Positions 8,495 through 15,948 of a DNA stretch of 64,000 bases are shown piece after piece. The notes under the pieces are model-generated. The model had not been told where the DNA came from and did not search any database. It saw nothing but the letters and a program-made list of their open reading frames with translations. Both the position numbers and the translations under genes were made by a program. Numbering within the stretch: the first letter of the stretch is position 1; every line of letters begins with the position of its first letter. Where the stretch lies: contig NZ_LT827015.1 in the NCBI RefSeq assembly GCF_900169075.1, positions 2,992,158-3,056,157 of the forward strand, in the 5' to 3' direction. This DNA is from Chryseobacterium phocaeense (GTDB lineage Bacteria; Bacteroidota; Bacteroidia; Flavobacteriales; Weeksellaceae).

Positions 8495-8872
8495 ATGAAA
8501 AAACATGTATTACTAACCGCTTTTGCCATTCTAAGTCTGGTTTCATGCAGCAACGAAAATGCCGCAGTCAATACGGTGGAAAGTATGAAAACCCCACAGA
8601 TGGAAAATTTCGATAAAGCGTTTAAAAGTCTTGGTGATCCGCAAAACAGGCCTACGGAAGAGGAAAGAAAAAGGAACACTTCCGAGCTGAGCGACAGAAG
8701 AAAAGCACTTCTGGTTCCTGCTTCTAAAGAATTGATCCTTTCTACCGGCGTTACCGAAGCTGAACTGACCAGAAAAACCGGCGGAGATATGAGCCAGATC
8801 ATTGTCTGGGCTACGCAGATCTACATGCATAAAAGCGATGAGATCCGTAAAAACATTAAATCCGATAAATAA
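8495..8872 (+). CDS. Array lipoprotein L4
   Basis: A 125-residue L paralogue with lipobox VSC and acylation expected at Cys18. The early mature region is CSNENAAVNT. Its only change in the conserved domain is YMHKSDEI in place of YMQKSDEI. It sits 8 bases before its S partner. As in the other copies, third codon positions vary freely while the amino acids do not. Confidence 0.9.
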   Translation: MKKHVLLTAFAILSLVSCSNENAAVNTVESMKTPQMENFDKAFKSLGDPQNRPTEEERKRNTSELSDRRKALLVPASKELILSTGVTEAELTRKTGGDMSQIIVWATQIYMHKSDEIRKNIKSDK

Positions 8873-8880
8873 TTACTGCT

Positions 8881-9447
8881 ATGAAAAAAATACTATCCCT
8901 GCTGGGACTGGCCGCTTTTTCTTTTGGGTTTTCCCAGGGAGGAACGCTTATCGTGAACAATTATACCCCTTATGATTATTACGGAGCACTCATCGCCAAT
9001 AATTTTGCGGGAGGATGCTACCCCATTGTTACTCCAACAACTCCGGGCAGTATGGTTACTGTTCCTGCCAATTCCAATATGGGGACCGGCACTGAGCTGA
9101 GGTATGACAATTACAGGGATCAGTTTACTTCATCACTATATCCGGTAACGCAATGGCAGGTCATGCTTTCTGCTACCAACGGACAGCCAAGATTGTGGAG
9201 CCACCCTGCTATAATGCCCGGTTCAGTGGTCGCCAATAATACAAAATGGGGATCTACCAAGTTTGAAATGCGTATTGCAGGGACCACGACCAATGCTCCC
9301 GATAATTTTCACGCCAATTTAAGTGTGATTGGAAATCCATGTAATACTGCTCCTGACTTTTTTAGTACGCCTTCGGGAAGTAACAGCGCCGAAATGTTCT
9401 CCCTGACCAGTGGAGGAATTGTATATACCTATATTCAACTTTATTAA
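8881..9447 (+). CDS. Array secreted protein S4 (subfamily A)
   Basis: A 188-residue secreted protein and the most typical subfamily A member. The signal peptide ends at about FSQ, followed by GGTLIVNNYTPYDYYG. Cys46 lies in GGCYP, then VPANSNMGTG, YDNYRDQFTSSLYP, RLWSHPA, VVANNTKW, KFEMRIAGT, Cys154 in NPCNTAPDF, and SAEMFSLTSGG with the YTYIQLY end. Predicted mostly beta. The aromatic last residue is shared by nearly all S proteins. Function unknown. Confidence 0.88.
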   Translation: MKKILSLLGLAAFSFGFSQGGTLIVNNYTPYDYYGALIANNFAGGCYPIVTPTTPGSMVTVPANSNMGTGTELRYDNYRDQFTSSLYPVTQWQVMLSATNGQPRLWSHPAIMPGSVVANNTKWGSTKFEMRIAGTTTNAPDNFHANLSVIGNPCNTAPDFFSTPSGSNSAEMFSLTSGGIVYTYIQLY

Positions 9448-9459
9448 TCCTGCTTCATT

Positions 9460-9831
9460 ATGAAAAAATATTTTTTATCGGCTGCCATAGCTGTTTTAAC
9501 ATTAGCATCATGCAACAATGAAGGTTCTGCCGTGAATACGGTGGAAAGCATGAAGACTCCACAGATGGAGAATTTCGACAAAGCTTTTAAAAGTCTTGGT
9601 GATCCCCAGAACAGACCTACCGAAGAGGAGAAAAAGAGAAATACTTCTGAACTGAGTGACAGGAGAAAAGCCCTTCTGGTTCCTGCTTCCAAAGAGCTGA
9701 TCCTTTCCACAGGCGTAACTGAAGCTGAACTGACCAGAAAGACAGGTGGTGATATGAGCCAGATCATCGTGTGGGCCACGCAGATCTATATGCAGAAAAG
9801 TGAAGAAATCCGTAAAAACATTAAATCTTAA
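9460..9831 (+). CDS. Array lipoprotein L5
   Basis: The shortest L copy, 123 residues: it ends ...KNIKS and lacks the last two residues of the others. The lipobox is ASC at Cys18 and the early mature region CNNEGSAVNT. It has EEEKKRNT like L1, and KSEEIRKN where others have KSDEIRKN. It heads the largest module, with three downstream S genes of subfamily A, the middle one frameshifted. Confidence 0.9.
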   Translation: MKKYFLSAAIAVLTLASCNNEGSAVNTVESMKTPQMENFDKAFKSLGDPQNRPTEEEKKRNTSELSDRRKALLVPASKELILSTGVTEAELTRKTGGDMSQIIVWATQIYMQKSEEIRKNIKS

Positions 9832-9843
9832 AATATAATCAAC

Positions 9844-10410
9844 ATGAAAAAAGTATTAACATTACTGGGCCTTGCAGCCTTTTGCTTCGGATATTCCCAG
9901 GGAGGAACCCTTATTCTGAATAACTATTCCCAATATGATTTTTCAGGATTTATTATTGCCAACAATATGGCGGGAGGATGCTATCCGTATATAAGCTCCA
10001 ACAATCCGGAAATGGTAAAGGTCCCTGCCAATTCCCACCAGGGCAACGGACTGGAGCTGAAATATACCAATTACAGGGATCAATATACTTCTTCTTTGTA
10101 TCCGATGACCCAGTGGCACGTCAGTACATCCTCTGCTCCCGGCATAACAAGATTGTGGAATCATCCTTCTATGATGCCGGGCGGAGTTTTTTCAAACAAT
10201 ACCAAATGGGCTACTACAAAATTTGTGATGTATTATCCGGGAACGACCAATCTTGCTCCTGATAATTTCAATGGCGCCATCACACTTGCAGGGAATTCCA
10301 ACTGCTACACTGCCTCTGACAATATGATGAGCTCTACCGGAAACAACAGCGCAGAAATTTTCACGCTGAGCAGCGGAGGAACTGTTTTCACGTACATCCA
10401 ACTCTACTAA
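9844..10410 (+). CDS. Array secreted protein S5 (subfamily A)
   Basis: A 188-residue secreted protein, alignable end to end with S4. After a signal peptide ending at about GYSQ come GGTLILNNYSQYDFSG, Cys46 in GGCYP, VPANSHQGNG, YTNYRDQYTSSLYP, RLWNHPS, PGGVFSNNTKW, KFVMYYPGT, Cys154 in NSNCYTASD, NNSAEIFTLSSGG and YIQLY. Differences from S4 are scattered rather than clustered, mainly in predicted loops. It is 12 bases from both neighbours. Confidence 0.88.
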   Translation: MKKVLTLLGLAAFCFGYSQGGTLILNNYSQYDFSGFIIANNMAGGCYPYISSNNPEMVKVPANSHQGNGLELKYTNYRDQYTSSLYPMTQWHVSTSSAPGITRLWNHPSMMPGGVFSNNTKWATTKFVMYYPGTTNLAPDNFNGAITLAGNSNCYTASDNMMSSTGNNSAEIFTLSSGGTVFTYIQLY

Positions 10411-10422
10411 TATGATTTAATT

Positions 10423-10952
10423 ATGAAAAAAATCTTAGCGATACTGGGAACAGCAGGGGCGTCTTTGGTATATTCACAGGGGACCATCATTGTGAATAAT
10501 TATTCGAAATTTGATTATTACGGATTTTTAATAGCAACCAATTCTACCTCCGGCTGCTACCCCCGTGTAGGAAATGACGGCGCAATTGTGGTTCCTGCAG
10601 AATCTCGCTTGAACTTGTATACAAGGACTATATGGGCCAATTCTCTTCTTCCCTGTATCCTACTGCGAACTGGGTAGTCACACTAAACCCTACATCATCT
10701 TCAATCATGGCGTGGAATAATGTGAACCTTTCACCGGGCGGCACCATTGCAACCACCACAAAATGGTATGCCACGAAGTTTGATATGATGGACGCAGGAA
10801 CAACAAATTCAAACACTGAAAATTTCCGGGTCAATATGAATATCGCCAACGCCTGTGGTACCGGTATCAATGACTATTTCGTTACTCCTTCAGGAAACAA
10901 CAGTGCGGAAATGTTTACTATTTCCGGCATTATATACCTGCAGCTTTACTAA
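10423..10952 (+). pseudogene. Array secreted protein S6 (subfamily A), frameshifted
   Basis: The first frame (from 10423) gives a normal signal peptide and A-type start (TIIVNNYSKFDYYG, Cys in SGCYP, VPAES). It then leaves the family alignment and stops at 10677. The second half continues in another frame, where LELVYKDYMGQFSSSLYP, PGGTIATTTKW, KFDMMDAGT, NACGTGINDYF, NNSAEMFTI and YLQLY match the other A proteins. The shift falls near 10600-10612, at the loop where relatives carry NMGTG-type residues. No slippery heptamer or homopolymer is seen there, so a real disruption or a base-call error is likelier than programmed frameshifting. Confidence 0.85.
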
Positions 10953-10978
10953 TCTTCAATCACTTTAATACTAAAAAC

Positions 10979-11536
10979 ATGAAAAAAATACTAACTATCA
11001 TTTCACTCGCATTATTTTCATCAGCATTCTCCCAGAGCAGCCTGATGATTGTCAATAATTATTCCACAACGTTTGATTTTAAGGGAAATATAAGCGCCCA
11101 TAATTTTGCAGGCGGCTGTACTCCCTTTGTAACCTCCAGCACACCCACAGCTATTACTGTGCCTGCCGACTCACATACAGGGAACGGGCACGAGCTCGCT
11201 TATAAGAATTTCAGAGATCAGTTTACAGGATCACTGTATCCTACAACCAACTGGACCGTGCAGCTGAGCCCGACTGTTTCTCAGATCCGGGCCTGGAATC
11301 ATGTAAGCATAGCACCCGGCGGTGTGATCTCGTCCAATGTGAAGTGGGCATCCTCTCAGTTTCAGATGTATTATACGGGAACCTCCACACCGGAACCGTC
11401 TTTCAGCGGTCTGATTGGCGAACCTGCTGATCCGTGCACGGGTGCCAATTCCTATATTTCCACATCCTACGGAGATGCCGAATGGTTTAATATCACCACA
11501 GGGAATGTGGATTATTCTTATTTGCAAATTTATTAG
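10979..11536 (+). CDS. Array secreted protein S7 (subfamily A)
   Basis: A 185-residue secreted protein, signal peptide ending at about AFSQ. The A framework is complete: LMIVNNYSTTFDFKG, Cys47 in GGCTP, VPADSHTGNG, YKNFRDQFTGSLYP, WNHVS, PGGVISSNVKW, QFQMYYTGT, Cys153 in DPCTG, and AEWFNITTG with a YSYLQIY end. Its AEWF end is closer to subfamily B than the AEMF end of S4 and S5. It follows the frameshifted S6 by 26 bases. Confidence 0.88.
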   Translation: MKKILTIISLALFSSAFSQSSLMIVNNYSTTFDFKGNISAHNFAGGCTPFVTSSTPTAITVPADSHTGNGHELAYKNFRDQFTGSLYPTTNWTVQLSPTVSQIRAWNHVSIAPGGVISSNVKWASSQFQMYYTGTSTPEPSFSGLIGEPADPCTGANSYISTSYGDAEWFNITTGNVDYSYLQIY

Positions 11537-11563
11537 TCAAATCCAACCTAAATTAAATTAATC

Positions 11564-11941
11564 ATGAAAAAACTAATTATACCGACATTATTTGCTGCTT
11601 TAACTTTAGTATCCTGTAACAACGAGAGTGCTGCTGTGAACACAGTGGAAAGTATGAAAACCCCTCAAATGGAAAACTTTGACAAGGCATTCAAAAGTCT
11701 TGGAGACCCGCAGAACAGACCTACTGAAGAAGAAAGAAAAAGAAATACTTCTGAACTGAGCGACAGAAGAAAAACGCTTCTGGTTCCTGCTTCCAAAGAA
11801 CTGATCCTTTCCACAGGCGTTACTGAAGCTGAACTGACCAGAAAAACAGGCGGCGATATGAGTCAGATCATTGTTTGGGCTACCCAGATCTATATGCAAA
11901 AAAGTGACGAAATCCGTAAGAACATAAAATCTGACAAGTAA
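11564..11941 (+). CDS. Array lipoprotein L6
   Basis: A 125-residue L paralogue with lipobox VSC (Cys18) and early mature region CNNESAAVNT. The conserved domain has one change, DRRKTLLVP for DRRKALLVP. Its stop lies 3 bases before the next S gene. Function unknown; an anchored envelope location is inferred from the lipobox. Confidence 0.9.
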   Translation: MKKLIIPTLFAALTLVSCNNESAAVNTVESMKTPQMENFDKAFKSLGDPQNRPTEEERKRNTSELSDRRKTLLVPASKELILSTGVTEAELTRKTGGDMSQIIVWATQIYMQKSDEIRKNIKSDK

Positions 11942-11944
11942 GGT

Positions 11945-12496
11945 ATGAAAAAGATTCTGTCACTACTAGGTTTTGCAGCCTCCATAGCTGCTTATGCACA
12001 GGGAGTTCTTGTGATCAACAATTATACACCCTATGATTTCAGAGGCGATGTGATTGCACACAATATGTTTGCGCCCTGCTACCCAAGGGTTGTAAACAAT
12101 GTTCCTATTATAGTTCCCGCCAATTCCAATACGGGAACGGGAACTCAACTTCAGTATGATAATTTCAGAGACCAGTTTACTTCTTCTCTGTATCCGATGG
12201 CTGCATGGAGTGTTGCAACATCGCCAAACTCAACCAATGTAAGACCTTGGGATCATCCTGCTTTGGTGCCGGGAGGCACATTTGCAAACAATACCAAATG
12301 GGGGATCACTAAATTCGGGATGGTATACGCAGGAACCAGTACCGGCGTAGTTGGTTTTGGCGGTAATATAGCGATAGCAGGAAACCCATGTTATACATAT
12401 CCTGATTATTACACCACTTCAAGCGGACTGAACAGCGGGGAGATGTTCAGCATCACCAGCGGAGGTACTGTAACGACCTATATTCAGCTTTATTAA
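11945..12496 (+). CDS. Array secreted protein S8 (subfamily A)
   Basis: A 183-residue secreted protein with signal peptide ending at about AYAQ. Features: VLVINNYTPYDFRGD, Cys45 in APCYP, VPANSNTGTG, YDNFRDQFTSSLYP, RPWDHPA, PGGTFANNTKW, KFGMVYAGT, a glycine-rich GFGGN, Cys149 in NPCYTYPDYY, NSGEMFSITSGG and TYIQLY. It keeps every A landmark and differs mainly in loops. It sits between L6 (3 bases) and L7 (25 bases). Confidence 0.88.
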   Translation: MKKILSLLGFAASIAAYAQGVLVINNYTPYDFRGDVIAHNMFAPCYPRVVNNVPIIVPANSNTGTGTQLQYDNFRDQFTSSLYPMAAWSVATSPNSTNVRPWDHPALVPGGTFANNTKWGITKFGMVYAGTSTGVVGFGGNIAIAGNPCYTYPDYYTTSSGLNSGEMFSITSGGTVTTYIQLY

Positions 12497-12521
12497 TCAG
12501 GAAAATTAAATCTAATTACTT

Positions 12522-12899
12522 ATGAAAAATCTTTTTTTAACGGCAGCTTTTGCCTCTCTGACCCTGATTTCATGTAACAATGAAGGAAGTGCTGTCAATA
12601 CTGTGGAAAGTATGAAAACCCCTCAGATGGAAAATTTTGATAAAGCTTTCAAAAGTTTGGGAGATCCGCAAAACCGGCCTACTGAAGAGGAAAGAAAGAG
12701 AAATAGTTCTGAACTGAGTGACAGAAGGAAAGCGCTTCTGGTTCCTGCTTCCAAAGAGCTTATTCTTTCTTCGGGGGTGACTGAAGCCGAACTGACCAGA
12801 AAAACCGGTGGTGATATGAGCCAGATCATTGTTTGGGCTACCCAGATTTATATGCAGAAAAGCGATGAGATCCGTAAGAATATCAAATCTGAAAAATAA
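12522..12899 (+). CDS. Array lipoprotein L7
   Basis: The last L copy, 125 residues, starting MKNLFL rather than MKK. The lipobox is ISC at Cys18 and the early mature region CNNEGSAVNT. Changes in the fixed domain are RNSSEL for RNTSEL, ILSSGV for ILSTGV, and an IKSEK end. It heads a module with one A and one B gene, like L1, so the array begins and ends with the same arrangement. Confidence 0.9.
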   Translation: MKNLFLTAAFASLTLISCNNEGSAVNTVESMKTPQMENFDKAFKSLGDPQNRPTEEERKRNSSELSDRRKALLVPASKELILSSGVTEAELTRKTGGDMSQIIVWATQIYMQKSDEIRKNIKSEK

Positions 12900-12902
12900 A
12901 TC

Positions 12903-13457
12903 ATGAAAAAGATCCTAACCGTATTGGGAATAACGGCAGCTTCGTTCGTTTATTCTCAGGGGATGTTTATGCTTAACAATTATTCCCCTCATGATTATTA
13001 TGGAAACCTTATGGCCATGAATCTTAGCGGCTGTGTTCCTGCGGTCATCAATAATGACCCGGCTATCATTATAGTTCCAGCCAATTCACATATGGGAAAC
13101 AGTCTTGCCTTGAAGATCGATAATTACAGAGACCAGTTCACCAATTCCCTCTATCCGATTACCAGCTGGCGTGTCACCCTTGGGCCATCACCTTCAACAG
13201 TAAGACTGTGGAACAATCCCAGCCTTATGCCGGGTGGGGTAATTGCCAACAATACCAAGTGGGTGACCTCTAAGTTTTCCATGTATTATGCAGGAACAGG
13301 TAACCAGGTGACCGGCTTCAACACCAACCTGGGAGATGCTACTCCGAATACATGTGTAACGAGTATTGACTATTTTTCTACCCCGAACGGTTCGGCAGAA
13401 TGGTTTACCATTTCATCAGGTACAACAACAACAACTTATCTTCAAATTTACCCATGA
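12903..13457 (+). CDS. Array secreted protein S9 (subfamily A)
   Basis: A 184-residue secreted protein, signal peptide ending at about VYSQ. Features: MFMLNNYSPHDYYGN, Cys44 in SGCVP, VPANSHMGNS, DNYRDQFTNSLYP, RLWNNPS, PGGVIANNTKW, KFSMYYAGT, Cys151 in NTCVTSIDYF, and SAEWFTISSG with a TYLQIYP end. Its TGA stop overlaps the next start in the ATGA arrangement (13454-13457), so translation of S9 and S10 is probably coupled. Confidence 0.88.
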   Translation: MKKILTVLGITAASFVYSQGMFMLNNYSPHDYYGNLMAMNLSGCVPAVINNDPAIIIVPANSHMGNSLALKIDNYRDQFTNSLYPITSWRVTLGPSPSTVRLWNNPSLMPGGVIANNTKWVTSKFSMYYAGTGNQVTGFNTNLGDATPNTCVTSIDYFSTPNGSAEWFTISSGTTTTTYLQIYP

Positions 13458-14011
13458 AAAAAACAGCAGCTTTATTACTGGGCTTAGCAGGAATACTTTC
13501 TTCTGCACAGACGTCTTCCTTTGTATTTAATAACTACAATGTTTACGATGCAGTGGGGAGATTTATGACCTGCAGCCCTACTCCGGGAATGGTTAAGTAT
13601 ATGTACGCTTCCCCAAACGGAACTTATGGGACCTATACCATGCCGGCGGGGATTTCTTCCTCTTATTCATCTTTTGGAACTACGGGCCTTGCCCCATTCC
13701 CAATGAATGTGATGCAGTGGTATGTAACCGACCCGTCCAATACAGCAAATAACGCATCCTACCCTTACAACCATAATTTTATAACATCTACCATGTCTGC
13801 CATCAATGAATGGGCATCATTCCATTTTGTGCTTCGTGACAGTGCTGGAAATGGTATTGATTCTTATCTTGTAGGAGACCCGGCTGTTGCCATTAATGCA
13901 GGTGTTACAGCAAATGCCTACCAGATAGGGGCTAACAGCGGTATAGAAGCCGAGTGGTTTACCATTACCACAGCTTCCGGAAAGATTACGTATTTCAGTA
14001 TTTATCCATAG
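13454..14011 (+). CDS. Array secreted protein S10 (subfamily B)
   Basis: A 185-residue secreted protein. The ATG at 13454, inside the stop of S9, gives a clean signal peptide (MKKTAALLLGLAGILSSAQ). Subfamily B signatures follow: FVFNNYNVYDAVGRFMT, YMYASPNGTYGTYTMPAG, WYVTDPSNTANNASYPYN, FHFVLRD, GDP, and EWFTITTAS..TYFSIYP. There is one cysteine (MTCSP), so no A-type disulfide. It is the last gene of the array and ends 5 bases before a strong terminator. Confidence 0.88.
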   Translation: MKKTAALLLGLAGILSSAQTSSFVFNNYNVYDAVGRFMTCSPTPGMVKYMYASPNGTYGTYTMPAGISSSYSSFGTTGLAPFPMNVMQWYVTDPSNTANNASYPYNHNFITSTMSAINEWASFHFVLRDSAGNGIDSYLVGDPAVAINAGVTANAYQIGANSGIEAEWFTITTASGKITYFSIYP

Positions 14012-14015
14012 AAAA

Positions 14016-14047
14016 AAGCGGAGATCAGTCTCCGCTTCTTTATTTTA
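14016..14047 (+). terminator. Terminator of the L/S array
   Basis: A perfect 9-bp stem (AAGCGGAGA and TCTCCGCTT around TCAG) is followed by CTTCTTTATTTT, just after the S10 stop codon. Together with the promoter at 4886 it delimits the array as a transcription unit. Confidence 0.88.
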
Positions 14048-14069
14048 AAGCTTTATGTGTCCATAAAAA

Positions 14070-14398
14070 TCACGAGAAAATCTGTAAGCCGGATTTTGTG
14101 CTTCCGAAGAAGTGCCTGTTATTTATCTGCGTCTTACATTGCTGCAAAACTTGAGCTGATTACCCCTCGGCTTTCAGGACGAGCCGCCCCTATTTTCATT
14201 ACTGAAAAGAACCGATATACTTATCATTGCACCGCAAAGAGTTTACCTGGTTTCACTACAGCCGAACTGTACCTGCTTTCTGTTGCACTTGTCCTACCCT
14301 CACGGGTGACGGATGTTATCCGCTTTGCTGCTCTATGGTGTCCGGACTTTCCTACCCCTGCCGAAACAGGAATCAACAAGCCGATTTTCTCGCGGTGG
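14070..14398 (-). ncRNA. rnpB: RNase P RNA (bacterial type A)
   Basis: On the minus strand, starting near 14398, the transcript shows the conserved RNase P signatures in order: AGGAAAGTCCGGAC, GTGCAACAGAAAGCAGG, CCAGGTAAACTC and the terminal AAATCCGGCTTACAG. The two ends pair through GAGAAAATC at 14383-14391 (5' side) and its complement at 14074-14082 (3' side), forming the closing helix. This is the catalytic RNA that trims pre-tRNA 5' leaders. Ends are approximate. Open frames crossing this stretch are not genes. Confidence 0.95.
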
Positions 14399-14420
14399 CA
14401 AAGATACGTAAATTTTAGAG

Positions 14421-14539
14421 AGGCAAAATAGCGAAAGGGCAAAGAATGCTAAGGAAGATGAGAAGGCAAATAAGCTAATTTGTCCATTTGCTGTTTATCT
14501 TTCGCTGTTTTGCCTTTTTGCCCTTTCGCTATTTTGCCT
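14421..14539. repeat. 23-bp inverted repeat between rnpB and the sigma gene
   Basis: A 23-base word beginning AGGCAAAATAGCGAAAGG at 14421-14443 recurs as its exact reverse complement at 14517-14539. A third, weaker copy (TTTCGCTGTTTTGCC) lies at about 14500-14514. The 70-base interior has no gene. It could fold as a long hairpin upstream of the sigma-factor promoter. Confidence 0.75.
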
Positions 14540-14602
14540 TCTGCTTCCTCCGCTTTTTCACTATTTTCCATTATAATTCTTCACCAATTACCGCATTATT
14601 AT

Positions 14603-14610
14603 TATCTTCG
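14603..14610 (+). promoter_or_regulatory. -7 promoter element for the ECF sigma gene
   Basis: TATCTTCG matches TAnnTTTG with one change and lies 15 bases before the chosen ATG at 14626. It excludes translation starts further upstream, such as one inside the inverted repeat. Confidence 0.45.
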
Positions 14611-14625
14611 TGCCATTATATCACT

Positions 14626-15117
14626 ATGAGTTCCAGAGAAAAAGAATTTGCGCAGCTTATTAAAGATAATCAGGGTCTGATTATTAAAGTTTCGCGTCTT
14701 TATACGAACGCTCTTGAAGATGAAGAAGATCTGTTTCAGGAGATTGTATTGCAACTTTGGAGAAGCTACGATTCCTTTAAAGGAAATTCTAAAATTTCTA
14801 CGTGGATGTACCGTGTAGCCCTTAATACAGCCATTACTCTTTTCAGAAAAAAAAGCAAAAGCCTTCCTACGAATGAGCTGGATATCAACCACAGGGATTT
14901 TGTGGAAGATGATGATGAAAAGCAGCAGCAGATCTCGCTTCTGTACACGGTGATCAAAACTCTGCCCAATGTAGAAAGAGCCATAGTGATGATGTATCTT
15001 GACGACCTGCCTTATAAGGATATTGCAGAAAACCTCGGAATCACCGAAGTTAATGCCCGCGTGAAAATGAACAGACTAAAGAAAACCCTTAAAGAACAGA
15101 TGGAAAAATATGCCTGA
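14626..15117 (+). CDS. ECF-type RNA polymerase sigma factor
   Basis: A 163-residue sigma-70 family factor of ECF size. Region 2 contains EDLFQEIVLQLWRSYDSFKG and STWMYRVALNTAI (core and -10 binding). Region 4 contains VERAIVMMYLDDLPYKDIAENLGITE followed by MNRLKKTLKEQM, the helix-turn-helix for -35 recognition. The ATG at 14626 was chosen because the region before it is repeat sequence and a promoter lies just upstream. It overlaps the next gene by 8 bases, as sigma/anti-sigma pairs often do. Confidence 0.93.
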   Translation: MSSREKEFAQLIKDNQGLIIKVSRLYTNALEDEEDLFQEIVLQLWRSYDSFKGNSKISTWMYRVALNTAITLFRKKSKSLPTNELDINHRDFVEDDDEKQQQISLLYTVIKTLPNVERAIVMMYLDDLPYKDIAENLGITEVNARVKMNRLKKTLKEQMEKYA

Positions 15118-15784
15118 TTTTGATTTAGACAGCTTTAAGAAAACATGGCAGGAACAGCCTGTTCAACCGAAATACGACAGCACTGAAATTCTCCAGATGC
15201 TAAACAGAAAGTCACGTAATTATGTGAAGTATATTTTCTGGATCAGTGTGGTGGAATTTTTGTTTTTTTCCGTTTTGGGATTATTTTATTTCTTTCAGGA
15301 TGATGAATCCGACAGCTTCCGTAAAATACTGGAAAAACTGGGTGCCCAGAAAACCCCTGAGATTGAAACCAATTTTGACCATGCCTACCTGGCCATAAAA
15401 ATAGTAAGCCTGCTGATTACCGCCTATTTCGTCCTTAAATTTTATCAGAATTACCGTAAAATAAAGATCGAGGAAAACCTTAAAGGCCTTATCACCAGAA
15501 TTATCAAATTCAAGAAGACTGTCAATGCTTTTATTCTCATCAGTATTGCGTTGCTGGTAGCTTTTATGTTTGTATTTACAGCATTCATTTTCTATGTATT
15601 GAATTCACAGAATATACAGCCTACCAATTCGAATCTCATCATCGTTATTATCGGAATTATTGTAAGCACCATATTGTGTGTGCTGCTGATCTGGCTTTAC
15701 TACAGACTTGTGTACGGAATTATCATCAGCAAGCTGGACAAAAACCTGCAACAGCTCAGAGAGATTGATTCTCAGGAGAGTTAG
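15110..15784 (+). CDS. Membrane protein, probable regulator of the ECF sigma factor
   Basis: A 224-residue protein that starts inside the sigma gene. The N-terminal 40 residues are soluble (MPDFDLDSFKKTWQEQ). About four membrane helices follow, at roughly residues 43-63, 93-113, 140-165 and 175-200. No zinc-binding HxxxCxxC anti-sigma motif is present. Overlap and gene order suggest an anti-sigma role; this is inference. Flavobacterial homologues of this kind have often been mislabelled beta-carotene monooxygenase, for which the sequence gives no support. Confidence 0.7.
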   Translation: MPDFDLDSFKKTWQEQPVQPKYDSTEILQMLNRKSRNYVKYIFWISVVEFLFFSVLGLFYFFQDDESDSFRKILEKLGAQKTPEIETNFDHAYLAIKIVSLLITAYFVLKFYQNYRKIKIEENLKGLITRIIKFKKTVNAFILISIALLVAFMFVFTAFIFYVLNSQNIQPTNSNLIIVIIGIIVSTILCVLLIWLYYRLVYGIIISKLDKNLQQLREIDSQES

Positions 15785-15788
15785 GATA

Positions 15789-15863
15789 GTGAATGGTGAT
15801 TTATGCTTCGCTGGTCACTGGTGAATTCTGATTATAAAATTCACTAGTGACAATTCACCATTC
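15789..15863. repeat. Imperfect inverted repeat after the sigma operon
   Basis: GTCACTGGTGAATT at 15814-15827 faces AATTCACTAGTGAC at 15838-15851. An outer pair, GAATGGTGA at 15791-15799 and TCACCATTC at 15854-15862, extends the structure. There is no T-run, so it is a less convincing terminator and more like a palindromic intergenic element. Confidence 0.65.
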
Positions 15864-15948
15864 GCTTTAGCATTTTCATTTCAAATTCGTCTGAAACAGG
15901 CATCAGTTCAAGATTTTTCATTAATTTTATCCAACCAAATCTTAAACT

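Larger units (their letters stand above)
4957..14011 (+). other. Tandem array of lipoprotein (L) and secreted (S) genes
   Basis: Eighteen consecutive plus-strand genes form one array in the order L1-A-B, L2-A, L3-B, L4-A, L5-A-A(frameshifted)-A, L6-A, L7-A-B. L is a 123-125 residue lipoprotein almost identical in all seven copies. A and B are two related families of about 167-188 residue Sec-secreted proteins that differ strongly from each other. Spacing is mostly 2-52 bases, with one 137-base gap holding a terminator-like hairpin and one ATGA overlap. No transposase, integrase or other gene interrupts the array. Its function is unknown. Confidence 0.9.

Noticed and set aside
10423..10952. 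Programmed ribosomal frameshift in S6
   Set aside because: No slippery heptamer or downstream pseudoknot is visible at the break, and no other S gene uses one.
4957..14011. Toxin-immunity pairs
   Set aside because: Immunity proteins vary with their toxins; here the putative partner L is invariant while S varies, and no toxin motif is visible.
14057..14442. Long open frames on both strands over rnpB
   Set aside because: They coincide with conserved RNase P RNA signatures and have no protein features.
15788..15863. Rho-independent terminator for the sigma operon
   Set aside because: The hairpin is long but lacks a T-run; recorded as an inverted repeat instead.
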